This document shows, one piece after another, positions 1 through 9,268 of a DNA stretch of 37,394 bases. Below the pieces are notes generated by a model, which did no database searches, was not told where the DNA came from, and saw only the letters and a list, made by a program, of their open reading frames with translations. The position numbers were made by a program, and so were the translations under genes. The stretch is from Candidatus Nanohalalkaliarchaeum halalkaliphilum (GTDB lineage: Archaea > Nanohalarchaeota > Nanosalinia > Nanosalinales > Nanohalalkaliarchaeaceae). Location: positions 1 through 37,394 of the forward strand of contig JALDAF010000004.1 of assembly GCA_022729315.1 (NCBI GenBank). Direction: 5' to 3'. Within the stretch, counting starts at the first letter, position 1; each line of letters begins with the position of its first letter.

Positions 1-195
1 ATCAATCAAACGTAACTCATCAACTGCTTTCTTCTCCTTAAAGTACTGCGGTGGTCGAGTATCCGGATGGTCTGTCTCCATATCCTCCACGAAGGCACGT
101 GCTCCGGACACGTTCTCATACGGATGCTCCTCAAACTCTCCTAGCAGATATTCTTCATCTACGATCAGGTGACGATAATACTTTCCCGCCGTCAT
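1..195 (-). CDS. hypothetical protein, 3' end truncated by window edge
   Basis: Reverse-strand open frame from ATG (CAT at 193-195) running off the window: MTAGKYYRHLIVDEEYLLGEFEEHPYENVSGARAFVEDMETDHPDTRPPQYFKEKKAVDELRLID; acidic, no stop. Confidence 0.6.
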   Translation of the reverse strand, partial: MTAGKYYRHLIVDEEYLLGEFEEHPYENVSGARAFVEDMETDHPDTRPPQYFKEKKAVDELRLID

Positions 196-324
196 ACGGC
201 TGTTTCTAGCACGAAATTTTATACCGTCTTCGTTCCAACCAATGGAATATCTAAGACCGTGATGCTGGAGTTCAGAAAAAGATTTTTATCCGAACAGCAT
301 CAGCTGTTATACAGAGGGACGCGC

Positions 325-732
325 ATGGAACAACCCGACGATGCTGGATCAGATGACACATTCTATCAAACGGTTATCCGGTTTGCCGAAGATGTGGTCG
401 TTGAAGGGGGAATGCGCACAGATCCCGACGATGTATACGATATGGCGGGGCCGACACCTCCTCGCTGGGAGGCAGACTATAACGGCCTCCACATCACGTT
501 ACATCATGGGGCCCTGGGAAAACACGAACCAAAGCCCTATGGCCTGGATCATGCGTCCCAGAAACACGGTCGGAAAACTGTATGTATCCGGCCGGAAGAT
601 CAACTACTGGACGGTATAGTCCTCTCATACTGCCAGACGGTGTACGGTGAACTGGACTCGATCGACGTGAAAAAGAAAGAAAACGACCTGCTCCGCATGG
701 AATTACAGGAGTATGCCGAGGCATACCGCTAA
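325..732 (+). CDS. hypothetical acidic protein
   Basis: In-frame internal ATG at 325 (MEQPDDAGSDDTFYQTVIRFAEDVVV...) fits the acidic proteome better than the ORF start at 169; T-rich TATA-like element about 30-40 nt upstream. Confidence 0.6.
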   Translation: MEQPDDAGSDDTFYQTVIRFAEDVVVEGGMRTDPDDVYDMAGPTPPRWEADYNGLHITLHHGALGKHEPKPYGLDHASQKHGRKTVCIRPEDQLLDGIVLSYCQTVYGELDSIDVKKKENDLLRMELQEYAEAYR

Positions 733-736
733 CAAG

Positions 737-1903
737 TTATCGCTCCAAAAGCATCGCGATACCGCCACCGCCACCGACGCACATGCCGACGACGCCGTAG
801 TCCGCGTTCTCATCCTGCATGGTGTGGGCCAGTGTCGTGGTGAGGATGCCGCCGGAGGCACCGATCGGGTGGCCGAGTGCGATCGCCCCGCCACGCACGT
901 TCAGCTTCTCTGCGGGGACACCGACTTCGTCCTGGAAATGGGTCATGTGGCAGGCGAACGCCTCGTTGATCTCGAACACGTCCACATCGTCCACCGTCAG
1001 GTCGTTCGTATCGAGCAACTGTTGGACTGCGTCCTCGATGGCGAGCGGGAACCATTTCGGGTCCTTGTACGCAACGGCATAGTCCACGATCCGTGCCATC
1101 GGGTCCAGTCCCTGATCCTCCGCCGCACTCCTTGTTGATACGAGCGTTGCAGCGGCACCGTCGCTTAAATCCGAGGCGTTGCCCGCGGTGACTGTGCCCT
1201 CTTCTTTGAATACGGGGTCCAGCGCGGACAGTTGCTCCATATCCGTATCGGGTCGTGGACCTTCATCCGTGTCATACGTCTCATCATCGGCCGTGACCGG
1301 CACGATCTCATCGGAAAACAATCCGTTTTCCACGCTTTCGGCGGCACGCTGCTGACTGCGCAACGCGTATGCGTCCTGCTCCTCCCTGGAGATGTCGAAC
1401 CGGTCCACGAACTCCTCGGTGAGTTCGCCCATGTGCGCGTCGTAGAACATGTCCCACAGCGCGTCACGCACCATGGAATCGACAACCGTTGCATCACCCC
1501 AGCGGCGGCCCCGCCGCATCTCCGGCAGGAGGAATGGGGCGTTCGACATGGATTCGAGTCCTCCTGCCACGATCTTGTGTGCGCGCCCGCTCCGGATGCG
1601 GTCCACGGCCATCGTGATGGCGCGAAGTCCGGATCCTGACGCCTCGTTCACCGCGGTTGCAGGGGTGTCCTCCGGGAGACCACCGTTATACGCGGCCTGG
1701 CGTGCCGGGACCTGCCCCAGTCCTGCGGCGATCGAGTTCCCCATGATGACATGGTCCACCGTTTCCCCATCGATATCACTGCTGTCCAGCAGCCCCTGCA
1801 CCGCCGCTGCTCCTAGGTCTGGCCCGGACAGTTCGGCGAACTGACCAAGTAACACCCCGTGCGGGGTGCGTTTCGCATCCGCGATCACGATCTCCGTATC
1901 CAT
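737..1903 (-). CDS. thiolase family protein (acetyl-CoA acetyltransferase-like) with Cys-to-Ser at the nucleophile position
   Basis: 388 aa; NEAFA, GGAIALGHPIGASGG and C-terminal CVGGGGGIAM motifs; active-site loop reads VNEASGSGLRA. Confidence 0.93.
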   Translation of the reverse strand: MDTEIVIADAKRTPHGVLLGQFAELSGPDLGAAAVQGLLDSSDIDGETVDHVIMGNSIAAGLGQVPARQAAYNGGLPEDTPATAVNEASGSGLRAITMAVDRIRSGRAHKIVAGGLESMSNAPFLLPEMRRGRRWGDATVVDSMVRDALWDMFYDAHMGELTEEFVDRFDISREEQDAYALRSQQRAAESVENGLFSDEIVPVTADDETYDTDEGPRPDTDMEQLSALDPVFKEEGTVTAGNASDLSDGAAATLVSTRSAAEDQGLDPMARIVDYAVAYKDPKWFPLAIEDAVQQLLDTNDLTVDDVDVFEINEAFACHMTHFQDEVGVPAEKLNVRGGAIALGHPIGASGGILTTTLAHTMQDENADYGVVGMCVGGGGGIAMLLER

Positions 1904-1915
1904 ACCGTATCTCCT

Positions 1916-2719
1916 CTATTCCTCCGTGTCCTCACCGTTTCCCGTGAATTCCGGGTCGCGTTTCTCTATGAACGCTGCAACACCCTCCTGCTGGTCGTGG
2001 CTGCCGAAGATCTTGCCGAAGTAGGCGCGTTCCTTGGAGAGCGCATCTTTCAAGGGAAGGTCCCGTGTCCCGTGCAGGAGGCGTTTGGTGAGTTCGTACG
2101 CGAGCGGGCTCTGGCCGTCCATGGTTTTCCGCGCGAATGTTACGGCTTCCTCCCGTATATCATTGGTTTCTGGAACCACATGATCCACAAGCCCGATGTC
2201 CTCTGCTTCTGCCGCATCGATCTTCTCACCGGTCAGCAGCAGCCGTTTCGCCTGTGCCCAGCCCACGATACGTGGCAGCCGTGCTGTCGCCCCAAACCCC
2301 GGGATAAGCCCAACATGGACCTCCGGCTGGCCGAACACTGCGTCATCCGTGGCGATACGGAAGTCACAGGCCAGTGCAAGTTCGTTGCCACCGCCGATGC
2401 AGGGGCCGTGGATGGCAGCGACCGTCATCTTCCCGGTTTTTTCCAGGAACGCGGTGATCTCCTCCGCCATATCGGACCGATATTCGGCCTCGTCCGCGTC
2501 TATGTCCCGCATCTCGTGAAGGTCTGCGCCGGCGCAGAATCCGCGTCCCGCACCGGTCAGTACGACAGCGCGCAGGTCCTCCCTCTCCTCGAGGTCGTTC
2601 ACTGCGGTCTGCAGTTCTACAAGCATATCCTTCGTGATCGCGTTCAGTGCATCCGGCCGGTTCAACGTGACCACTGCAATGTCAGTATCCTGTTCAACGA
2701 TTACCTGGTCATCGGTCAT
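1916..2719 (-). CDS. enoyl-CoA hydratase/isomerase family protein
   Basis: Crotonase motifs LNRPDALNAI, GRGFCAGADL, AIHGPCIGGGNELALACDFRIA, FGQPEVHVGLIPGFG. Confidence 0.93.
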   Translation of the reverse strand: MTDDQVIVEQDTDIAVVTLNRPDALNAITKDMLVELQTAVNDLEEREDLRAVVLTGAGRGFCAGADLHEMRDIDADEAEYRSDMAEEITAFLEKTGKMTVAAIHGPCIGGGNELALACDFRIATDDAVFGQPEVHVGLIPGFGATARLPRIVGWAQAKRLLLTGEKIDAAEAEDIGLVDHVVPETNDIREEAVTFARKTMDGQSPLAYELTKRLLHGTRDLPLKDALSKERAYFGKIFGSHDQQEGVAAFIEKRDPEFTGNGEDTEE

Positions 2720-2830
2720 CCTGTAGAATACAGGTACACATCCGCTATTATAGCTTGGGGGAAACTGCTGTTTTCGATACAGAAGCCGGACGGCTGCGTG
2801 TATTCGGTATCTACAGACAGAGGCATCGTC

Positions 2831-3673
2831 CTATGCCGCGTGCTGTTCGAGGCGGTTGATCCGTTCCTGTGTCGGCGGGTGGGTGGAGAACAGTTTGGAC
2901 ATCCTGTCACCACGGAACGGGTTGATGATGAACATGTGGGACGCGCCGCGGACACCGTTCTGCATCGGGCGCTGGGAAACCGCTGTCTCGATGGACCGGA
3001 GTGCGCCAGCCAGGTGCTGTGGGTTGGTGTACCGTGCAGCAGTGGCGTCCGCAGTGTATTCTCGGCTGCGGGAGATCGCCATCTTCACCATGCTGGCCGC
3101 GATCGGTGCCAGCAGGACGCCGGCGAACATGAATGCGGGGTGCCGGTTCTGGCCGCTCATGCTGGAGAACCACATCATCTGTGCCAGGACGGAGATGGCA
3201 CCTGCCACGGTACCGGCCACGGTCTGGATGAGCGTGTCCCGGTTCTTGATGTGTGCGATCTCGTGTGCCAGTACGCCCTCCACCTCGTTGCTGGAAAGGT
3301 GGTTGAGGAGGCCGGATGTGACGCATACCACTCCTTTCTCCGGGTTGCGACCGGTGGCGAACGCGTTCGGGGTGTCTGTATGCATGATGTAGAGCCGTGG
3401 TTTCGGGATATCGGCGTCGCTCGCAAGCCGTTCCACCGTCTTATGGAGTCCAGGGGCGGCGGATTCGTCCAGTTTCTCCGCCTTGTGCATCTTCACGACC
3501 ATCCTGTCCGAGTAGAAGTATGTGACAGCGTTCATCGCACCGGCGAACAGGAGTCCCAGGATCATACCGGCGGTTCCGGCGAACAGGTATCCCAGAACGC
3601 CAAATAGGGCGATCAGGACGGCGAACAGTGTTGTCAGCCTGGCTGTGTTAAACAGTCGGGATGTGATGCTCAT
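2831..3673 (-). CDS. htpX: HtpX-like M48 family zinc metalloprotease
   Basis: N-terminal TM segments, HEIAHIKNRD zinc motif, PNAFATGRNPEKGVVCVTSGLL; start likely MSITSRL inside ORF 2831..3700. Confidence 0.93.
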   Translation of the reverse strand: MSITSRLFNTARLTTLFAVLIALFGVLGYLFAGTAGMILGLLFAGAMNAVTYFYSDRMVVKMHKAEKLDESAAPGLHKTVERLASDADIPKPRLYIMHTDTPNAFATGRNPEKGVVCVTSGLLNHLSSNEVEGVLAHEIAHIKNRDTLIQTVAGTVAGAISVLAQMMWFSSMSGQNRHPAFMFAGVLLAPIAASMVKMAISRSREYTADATAARYTNPQHLAGALRSIETAVSQRPMQNGVRGASHMFIINPFRGDRMSKLFSTHPPTQERINRLEQHAA

Positions 3674-3747
3674 CCATGCCACCTCATGTATGTACTCCAC
3701 TCTAAACCTTTAAAAGGCATGCCGGTCTTCCGGAAGGTCCAACGGCG

Positions 3748-4581
3748 TTATTCGTACGTGTAGAACCCGTCTCCCGTCTTCTTTCCAAGCAGCCCCTCCT
3801 CAACCTTTTGCTGCAGCAGGTTCGCCGGTCTGAACCGGTCTTCACCGGTTTCTTCATACATGCGTTCCATGATATCAAGACAGACGTCCAGTCCGATGAA
3901 ATCAGCGAGCCTCAGCGGTCCCATCGGGTGGTTGAAGCCGTTCTCCGCGATCTGGTCGATGTCCTCCTTCGACGCGATGTCCTGCTCCAGTGTCTTGATG
4001 GCCTCGTTGATGAACGGCATCAGGATACGGTTAGAGACGAATCCAGGCACATCCTGGACCGTACTTGCCGTTTTCCCTATTTCCTCAACAAGTGACTGTA
4101 TCGTTTCCAATGTTTCATCGCTGGTGTCTTCGGTCGCGACGACTTCGACGATGTCCATGACCGGTGCCGGGTTGAAGAAATGCATGCCCACGCACTTCGA
4201 TGGGTCTGGCGCGTATGTGGCAAGTGTTCCGATCGGGATGGATGAAGTGTTCGAGGCATAGATCGCGTCCGGGTTGTGGTCTGCGGACGTTGCAAATACC
4301 GTGCCTTTGATCTCCTCGTCCTCCGGGACGGCCTCCAGTATCAGGTCCGCATCCGCGACCGCGGCAGGGTCCGAGGCCAGCACAAGGTGTTCCAGTATAC
4401 CGTGATCCTGTTCACCGCTGTCCGCCCTGTTCAATCCGTCCCTGATCCGGTCCTGTGCCTCCTTCAACTGTTCCTCCTCCCGGTCGATCAGCGTGACCGT
4501 GAACCCGTGCTGGAGGAAGACCTGTGCGATGCCGCTTCCCATCGTCCCGGCACCGATGACCGCGATACTGTCGACGTTCAT
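3748..4581 (-). CDS. 3-hydroxyacyl-CoA (3-hydroxybutyryl-CoA) dehydrogenase
   Basis: MNVDSIAVIGAGTMGSGIAQVF, SNTSSIPIGTLA, GMHFFNPAPVMDIVEVV, PGFVSNRILMPFINEA; start placed at internal ATG 4581. Confidence 0.93.
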   Translation of the reverse strand: MNVDSIAVIGAGTMGSGIAQVFLQHGFTVTLIDREEEQLKEAQDRIRDGLNRADSGEQDHGILEHLVLASDPAAVADADLILEAVPEDEEIKGTVFATSADHNPDAIYASNTSSIPIGTLATYAPDPSKCVGMHFFNPAPVMDIVEVVATEDTSDETLETIQSLVEEIGKTASTVQDVPGFVSNRILMPFINEAIKTLEQDIASKEDIDQIAENGFNHPMGPLRLADFIGLDVCLDIMERMYEETGEDRFRPANLLQQKVEEGLLGKKTGDGFYTYE

Positions 4582-4667
4582 GTACGGGTAATGGGGCGAG
4601 CCTGGACTTAAACGTTTGTCCACTCCCTCCCCAACACATTTGAACCGGTATCCCCCATAGCTGTTCG

Positions 4668-5738
4668 ATGGATTTACTGGAGTGTCATGGCAAGCAGCTG
4701 TTCGAAGAGTATGGTATCCCGATACCGGACGGAATGGTGGCGACGGATGTCGCGGAACTGGACGCGCTTCCAGACAGTGAACAGGTCGCTGTGAAGGCAC
4801 AGGTCCCTGCCACGAAACGTGCGGAGCACGGCGGGATCGTTATCGTGGACGCGTCGGAGGCAGCGGATGCCGTTGCTGAGATGCTGGGATCCACGGTTGA
4901 CGGGAACCTGGTTGAGACTGTGCTGGTCGAGGAATGTGTGGATATCGCAGAGGAACTGTACGTGTCATTATCGTTGAACCGGGCGGGGAAGAACTACCAT
5001 CTCGTGTTCTCCGAGGAAGGCGGGTCCGGGATTGAGACGGTGGCCGATGCGGATCCGGATGCGGTGCACGTCGTGGATTTTTATGAGCTGGACCGGGACG
5101 CGCTCGCACGAGAGTTCAGTGATATCGAACAGTCCGGAAGGGTTATTGATGTGATCGAGCAGATGTACAGGATGCTGCGGGAGGAAGACGCGACACTGGC
5201 AGAGATCAACCCGCTGGTCGTAACCGCGGACGGTGAGGTGATCGCGGCTGATGCAAAGGTGCGGCTGGATGAGAACGCGCTGTACCGGCACGAGTTCGAT
5301 TTTGTGCCGGACGAGGATGATGAGACATTCGAGTTTGTCGAGCTTGAGGGGAACGTGGCCGTGATCGGGAACGGTGCCGGGCTGGTCATGGCCACGCTGG
5401 ACAGCATCCACCAGTTCGGGGGCGAACCGGCCGACTTCCTGGACATCGGTGGGGGCGCCGACTTCGAGACGATGAAGGTGGCGATGCGTGTGGCGATGGA
5501 GATGGATCACGTGGACGGGATGTTCGTCAACATCTTTGGCGGTATCACCCGGTGCGACGAGGTGGCGCAGGGCATCATTGATTTTGTTGAGGCCGAAGAT
5601 CTTGAGCTGCCGCTCGTGGTACGGATGGTCGGCACCAATCAAACGGAAGGGCGGGAGATGCTGGATGATCACGGTATCCACGCGCTGGACTCGATGGATG
5701 CGTGCGCCGAGAAGATCGTGGAACTGGTGGAGGGATAA
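4668..5738 (+). CDS. sucC: succinate--CoA ligase (ADP/GDP-forming) subunit beta
   Basis: MDLLECHGKQLFEEYGIPIPDG, AEINPLVVTADGEVIAADAKVRLDENALYR, NIFGGITRCDEVAQGI. Confidence 0.96.
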   Translation: MDLLECHGKQLFEEYGIPIPDGMVATDVAELDALPDSEQVAVKAQVPATKRAEHGGIVIVDASEAADAVAEMLGSTVDGNLVETVLVEECVDIAEELYVSLSLNRAGKNYHLVFSEEGGSGIETVADADPDAVHVVDFYELDRDALAREFSDIEQSGRVIDVIEQMYRMLREEDATLAEINPLVVTADGEVIAADAKVRLDENALYRHEFDFVPDEDDETFEFVELEGNVAVIGNGAGLVMATLDSIHQFGGEPADFLDIGGGADFETMKVAMRVAMEMDHVDGMFVNIFGGITRCDEVAQGIIDFVEAEDLELPLVVRMVGTNQTEGREMLDDHGIHALDSMDACAEKIVELVEG

Positions 5739-5740
5739 CG

Positions 5741-6586
5741 ATGCTGATCGATGACGATACGAACATACTGGTGCAGGGCATCACCGGCAGCCAGGGAAGT
5801 TTCCATACCCATCTGATGCTGGAGTATGGAACGAACGTGGTGGCCGGTGTCACACCCGGGAAAGGCGGGAAAGCTGCGCATGGTGTCCCCGTGTACGATT
5901 CCGTGGAAGACGCCGTGGAAGAGCACGATGTGGACTGGGGTGTCGGGTTCGTTCCCGCACCGTATGCGAAGGACGCGGCGCTGGACGCACTGGAGCACGG
6001 GCTGCACACCTGTGTTATCACGGAGCACGTGCCAGTGCACGATACCATCCAGGTGGTTCAAACGGCGAACGACCGCGGTCTGCACGTGGTGGGGCCGAAC
6101 TGTCCTGGTGTGACCGTGCCCGGATCGGGGAAGATGGGGATCATGCCGGCCGACATTTTTTCTGAGGGTAGTGTCGGCGTGGTATCCCGGAGCGGGACGC
6201 TGACATACGAGATCGTGGATAACCTGACGAGTGCGGGGTACGGCCAGTCGTGTGCGGTCGGGATCGGTGGCGACCCGGTGATCGGCATGGATTTCCGGGA
6301 CGTTCTGAAGCTGTACGATGAGGATGCGGGGACTGACCGGATCGTGCTGATCGGGGAGATCGGTGGCGACCTGGAAGAGCGGGCCGCAGCATTGATCGGG
6401 AACGAGATCGATACACCGGTCGTTGCGTACATCGCGGGCCGGACCGCACCAAAAGGGAGGCAGATGGGACATGCTGGCGCTATCGTGTACGGCGACAAAG
6501 GGACGGCGGATTCCAAGATCACGGCGCTGGAGGATGCCGGTGTTTCCGTTGCAGAGCTGCCGTCTGACGTGCCGGAACTGCTGTGA
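5741..6586 (+). CDS. sucD: succinate--CoA ligase subunit alpha
   Basis: MLIDDDTNILVQGITGSQGSFHT, GPNCPGVTVPGSGKMGIMP, SRSGTLTYE, active-site GHAGAIV; start 2 nt after the sucC stop. Confidence 0.96.
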   Translation: MLIDDDTNILVQGITGSQGSFHTHLMLEYGTNVVAGVTPGKGGKAAHGVPVYDSVEDAVEEHDVDWGVGFVPAPYAKDAALDALEHGLHTCVITEHVPVHDTIQVVQTANDRGLHVVGPNCPGVTVPGSGKMGIMPADIFSEGSVGVVSRSGTLTYEIVDNLTSAGYGQSCAVGIGGDPVIGMDFRDVLKLYDEDAGTDRIVLIGEIGGDLEERAAALIGNEIDTPVVAYIAGRTAPKGRQMGHAGAIVYGDKGTADSKITALEDAGVSVAELPSDVPELL

Positions 6587-6640
6587 CTGTGATACCTGCC
6601 GTGTTCTCTGAGAATACCTGTGATTCGGTCTTCTGGCCAG

Positions 6641-6862
6641 TTAGTCCCCATCTTCAAGGTAGGCGAAGACGTCGGCATCTTTATGCCGTTCATCCCTGAA
6701 GATGCTGTTCTCCATGATGCTGGGATACGGGTGGTCGGGCGCAGTATACGTGTTCTGTGATTCACGTAGCTCTACCGCAAGCCCTTCAGAATCTATAGAA
6801 CTATACATGTCACGCAACGTTTCGACCGTATCCCGTACTTCCCTTTCATCATATCGCGTCAT
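6641..6862 (-). CDS. small acidic hypothetical protein
   Basis: 73 aa, acidic composition (MTRYDEREVRDTVETLRDMYSS...). Confidence 0.55.
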   Translation of the reverse strand: MTRYDEREVRDTVETLRDMYSSIDSEGLAVELRESQNTYTAPDHPYPSIMENSIFRDERHKDADVFAYLEDGD

Positions 6863-6977
6863 GGTAACTCACTACCCTTCCTGCCAAAGCAACCTTTTAA
6901 ATCATCAGGATTTCATTATTGCGATCTGACTGCTGGAAACACCTGTCGGTGGTCCTGCCGGCCGCCTATATCCGATC

Positions 6978-7349
6978 CTATTCTTCGGTGGCGAACAGTC
7001 CATCGTCAGTTCCGTCGTCTACCCGGCAGACACAGACGAACTCGTCGTCCGCGTCACAGTAGTCGCCTGCGTAGGCGTCCTCACCACCACACACTAATCC
7101 GCAGGCCGCGTCACGTGTCTGCGGGTCGCCGTCGTCACCGAGCAGACCCCTGATGCTCTCCTCACCTTCCTCCACCTGTTCAACAAGGTCGCAGGATATG
7201 TCTGTCTCCACTGCTTCGAACTGGGGGTGGTGCGAAAGTACAGATGCCGGCAGTACTTCCTCTGCCACGCTGGGAGACAGGTATACCGCGCCTCCTGCAA
7301 CAGCGATCACGATGACAACGATCAACACCGGATTCCCTTTCCGTTTCAT
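6978..7349 (-). CDS. membrane-anchored six-cysteine protein, defensin-like (CS-alpha-beta-like) Cys pattern
   Basis: MKRKGNPVLIVVIVIAVAGGAVYL anchor, then C53-x29-C83-x3-C87-x10-C98-x7-C106-x-C108. Confidence 0.75.
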   Translation of the reverse strand: MKRKGNPVLIVVIVIAVAGGAVYLSPSVAEEVLPASVLSHHPQFEAVETDISCDLVEQVEEGEESIRGLLGDDGDPQTRDAACGLVCGGEDAYAGDYCDADDEFVCVCRVDDGTDDGLFATEE

Positions 7350-7435
7350 CCCTCAGTCACACTGTTCTGACCGCTTCTTTTTAGTCATTTCCTTTTTAGT
7401 AATGCTTTTTTAGGGAGCGTTCCCATCAACTCCTT

Positions 7436-8281
7436 ATGCGGTTAGACCCTCTTGTATACTGGTTTGCCCAGCGGTATATCGCGGGCACGACACAGGAAGA
7501 CGCTCTCGACCATGTTGATAGTCTGAACGAAAACAACGTGAAGGGCATCATCAACCGGCTGGGGGAGCATACCACGGATCGGGACACGGTGGAACAGTCT
7601 GTTCTGGCGTATGAGGACCTTTTGGAGGCACTGGACCGGACCGAGGTAACGGCAGACATCTCCGTCAAGCTGACACAGCTCGGGTTACTGGTTGATACGG
7701 AGTACTGCCGGGAACAGCTTGAACGGCTCGCGGAGCACGCCGATGCTCTGGAACGGTTCATCTGGATCGACATGGAGTCCTCCGACCACACGGAGGAGAC
7801 CGTTTCCCTGTACACCGACCTGTGTGCGGATCACGATAATATCGGGATCACGTTGCAGAGCGTGCTCCAACGGTCCGAGAACGACTTGAACCGTGTGCTG
7901 GACGTGAATGGTACGGTCCGGCTTGTGAAAGGAGCATACACGGAACCACCGTCGATCGCGTACCAGCGGCAGTCCGCGGTCAGGGAACACTATGAGGAAC
8001 TCCTGGATCAACTGTTTGATGAGGGCGGACACTTTGCTGTTGCCACGCACGACAGGATCATCATCCGGTACGCTCTACGACTGGCAGAAGAGTACGGACG
8101 GTCACCTGACGGGTTCGAGTTCCAGTCACTGAAAGGAGTGAACGACGGCCTGGCACATTCTCTAGCAGTGGACGGATACACGGTCGGAGAATACGTTCCA
8201 TACGGCGAGGAGTGGCGGTCCTATTACAGGCGGCGACTGATCGAACGGAAGAACCTTGCACTACGGGTTCTGCACCGGTAA
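7436..8281 (+). CDS. proline dehydrogenase
   Basis: SVKLTQLGL, RLVKGAYTEP, FAVATHD, EFQSLKGVND, YVPYGEEWRSYYRRRLIER. Confidence 0.92.
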   Translation: MRLDPLVYWFAQRYIAGTTQEDALDHVDSLNENNVKGIINRLGEHTTDRDTVEQSVLAYEDLLEALDRTEVTADISVKLTQLGLLVDTEYCREQLERLAEHADALERFIWIDMESSDHTEETVSLYTDLCADHDNIGITLQSVLQRSENDLNRVLDVNGTVRLVKGAYTEPPSIAYQRQSAVREHYEELLDQLFDEGGHFAVATHDRIIIRYALRLAEEYGRSPDGFEFQSLKGVNDGLAHSLAVDGYTVGEYVPYGEEWRSYYRRRLIERKNLALRVLHR

Positions 8282-8291
8282 AGACTCTGTA

Positions 8292-9242
8292 CTATACCTC
8301 GCTATGGCCGGTAAGCATACGGTGGATTGCCGTCATATCTTCTATGCGCTGGATATCCATAAATCGGGGATGATCCGTGTCCACCCCATCCTCGAACCGG
8401 TCGTGCTCCCAGTCATGGTAGTGGAAGTAGACCCGTCCAACTCCAGCCTCCTGCGCCGGCGCCATATCACTATTCAACGAGTTCCCAACCATCACGACCC
8501 GGTCCTCGCCATATTTCTCGGCAAGCTCCTCCAGCTTCTCCATCTTGTCATACTGTACCACGTACATGTTATCCTCGGGGATGAACCGGTACAGCTGCAG
8601 TCCTTCGACCTTCGGCCACTGCACCTTCTCAACACCTGCCGTTAGCAGATGGAGTTCGGCATCGTCCCGATCCGCAAGGTACGCAAGTGTCTGGTCCGCG
8701 CCCTGCACCGGCCCCTCCTCAGCAGTGACGATAAACCCTTCCATAGCGTACGTCTCCGGCGCCTTATCCACAACGTCCCACCCCAGCTTGAACGATTCAA
8801 CCGCGCCACGGTCAACCCGCTCCTCATCGAATACGGCATCCTGCTCCTCGTAAATCTCGTAAAACCGGTCCTGCAGATCATCCGGCACGTGCTTCTGTGC
8901 GAACGCCTCCAGCTCATCGTCCTCCAGATGGTCCGCGTACACCCGTTCTGCATGTGCCGCGATATCTCGGTAGGCGATTGCGAGCGACCCGCCGACCCGG
9001 TCCTTGCTGTAGTGGTGGCGTTTCTGCCGTTCCGTATCTATCGCATCGTAGACGGTGAGGAGGCCGTCCGCATCCCAGAACGGGACCATCGTCTCCTGCG
9101 TGTACCGCACCCAGTCATCCTTGGCCGCGATATAGTGTTCTGCCGTGGATATCAGCGTATCATCCAGATCGAACACGTACTGCACCGGTTCGTCCGCGGA
9201 GAACGAGTTCTCCAGCATCGGGTTGTCATCGTGAATGTTCAT
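8292..9242 (-). CDS. HAD superfamily hydrolase
   Basis: FDLDDTLI motif I, LLTAG motif II, Lys region and VMVGNSLNSDMAPAQEAG motif IV. Confidence 0.85.
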   Translation of the reverse strand: MNIHDDNPMLENSFSADEPVQYVFDLDDTLISTAEHYIAAKDDWVRYTQETMVPFWDADGLLTVYDAIDTERQKRHHYSKDRVGGSLAIAYRDIAAHAERVYADHLEDDELEAFAQKHVPDDLQDRFYEIYEEQDAVFDEERVDRGAVESFKLGWDVVDKAPETYAMEGFIVTAEEGPVQGADQTLAYLADRDDAELHLLTAGVEKVQWPKVEGLQLYRFIPEDNMYVVQYDKMEKLEELAEKYGEDRVVMVGNSLNSDMAPAQEAGVGRVYFHYHDWEHDRFEDGVDTDHPRFMDIQRIEDMTAIHRMLTGHSEV

Positions 9243-9268
9243 CTCCCTCCCCCTTCATAAATCCTGTG

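Noticed and set aside
1859-3607. 582-aa plus-strand ORF
   Set aside because: Antisense to enoyl-CoA hydratase and HtpX, whose protein motifs are unmistakable; high-GC mirror ORF with Cys/His/Arg-rich composition.
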